From Ruminococcus sp. UBA3387 (GTDB taxonomy: Bacteria > Bacillota > Clostridia > Oscillospirales > Ruminococcaceae): 13,774 nt of DNA. The notes beneath the pieces are model-generated. The model did not search any database and was not told the DNA's origin. It was given only the letters and a program-made list of their open reading frames with translations. Both the position numbers and the translations under genes were made by a program. The DNA is taken from NCBI GenBank assembly GCA_002358895.1, contig DEPR01000070.1:1-13774 (forward strand), in the 5' to 3' direction. Of this stretch, positions 13,709-13,774 are shown in pieces (within the stretch, counting starts at the first letter, position 1; each line of letters opens with the position of its first letter).

Positions 13709-13774
13709 ATTACAGAATATAATTCGCTTTTTGGGGCTGTTAAGATGCAATATCTTTGGATATTTCGGGACGTC
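13709..13774. other. Window end, no gene seen
   Basis: The last 66 bases contain no supported gene start and no terminator with a T-run. A small AT-rich hairpin (13749-13764) is present. Any terminator of the SpoIIQ-like gene lies beyond the window. Confidence 0.5.

Noticed and set aside
13749..13764. AATATC/GATATT hairpin at the window end as a terminator
   Set aside because: Six AT-rich pairs followed by TCGGG, with no T-run.

Overview
The window (about 13.8 kb, low-to-moderate GC) comes from a spore-forming Firmicute, most likely a gut clostridium of the Oscillospiraceae/Ruminococcus type. This rests on a tricistronic gerA-type germination operon, a SpoIIQ-like LytM protein, DUF421/DUF4363 genes, strong AGGAGG-type ribosome binding sites, TTGACA/TATAAT promoters, and short GTAGGGG...CCCG hairpin repeats in the spacers. 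The genus is inference.

Layout. (1) 55-1340, + strand: prfB (release factor 2) with its promoter, a structured leader and a terminator. (2) 1341-1582: a spacer of inverted palindromic repeats, a second terminator hairpin related to the first, and short direct repeats. (3) 1583-4229, - strand: a beta-CASP metallo-beta-lactamase RNase-like gene with its own promoter, followed by a uridine-kinase-family P-loop kinase. (4) 4264-5309, - strand: a DUF421 membrane protein gene overlapping a DUF4363 gene by 4 nt. (5) 5310-5423: a divergent regulatory region with sigma-G-like elements. (6) 5424-9176, + strand: the GerA/GerB/GerC germinant receptor operon. (7) 9175-9201: a perfect bidirectional terminator. 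(8) 9204-12773, - strand: a secreted SH3b / glucosaminidase-like / cadherin-like / seven-FN3 protein under a consensus promoter. (9) 13028-13708, + strand: a SpoIIQ-like membrane-anchored LytM endopeptidase.

How the genes relate. Much of the window concerns sporulation and the cell envelope. The Ger operon encodes a receptor complex of the spore inner membrane. The divergent DUF421/DUF4363 pair may share forespore expression through a palindromic -35 region. The SpoIIQ-like protein would act at the forespore-mother cell interface. The FN3 protein is probably a secreted cell-wall hydrolase. prfB, the RNase and the kinase are housekeeping genes.

Points most worth a second look: prfB lacks the classic programmed frameshift but has a leader with a terminator-like hairpin followed by a perfect 23-nt palindrome lying exactly between a Shine-Dalgarno sequence and the start; three dispersed hairpin repeats share the same geometry, and two of them show compensatory base changes; GerC lacks the lipobox cysteine; and the FN3 array is a duplicated three-domain unit plus one extra domain. 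No RNA genes, CRISPR arrays or insertion sequences were found. I did not find a clear previously undescribed multi-gene system; the prfB leader is the best candidate for unusual biology.
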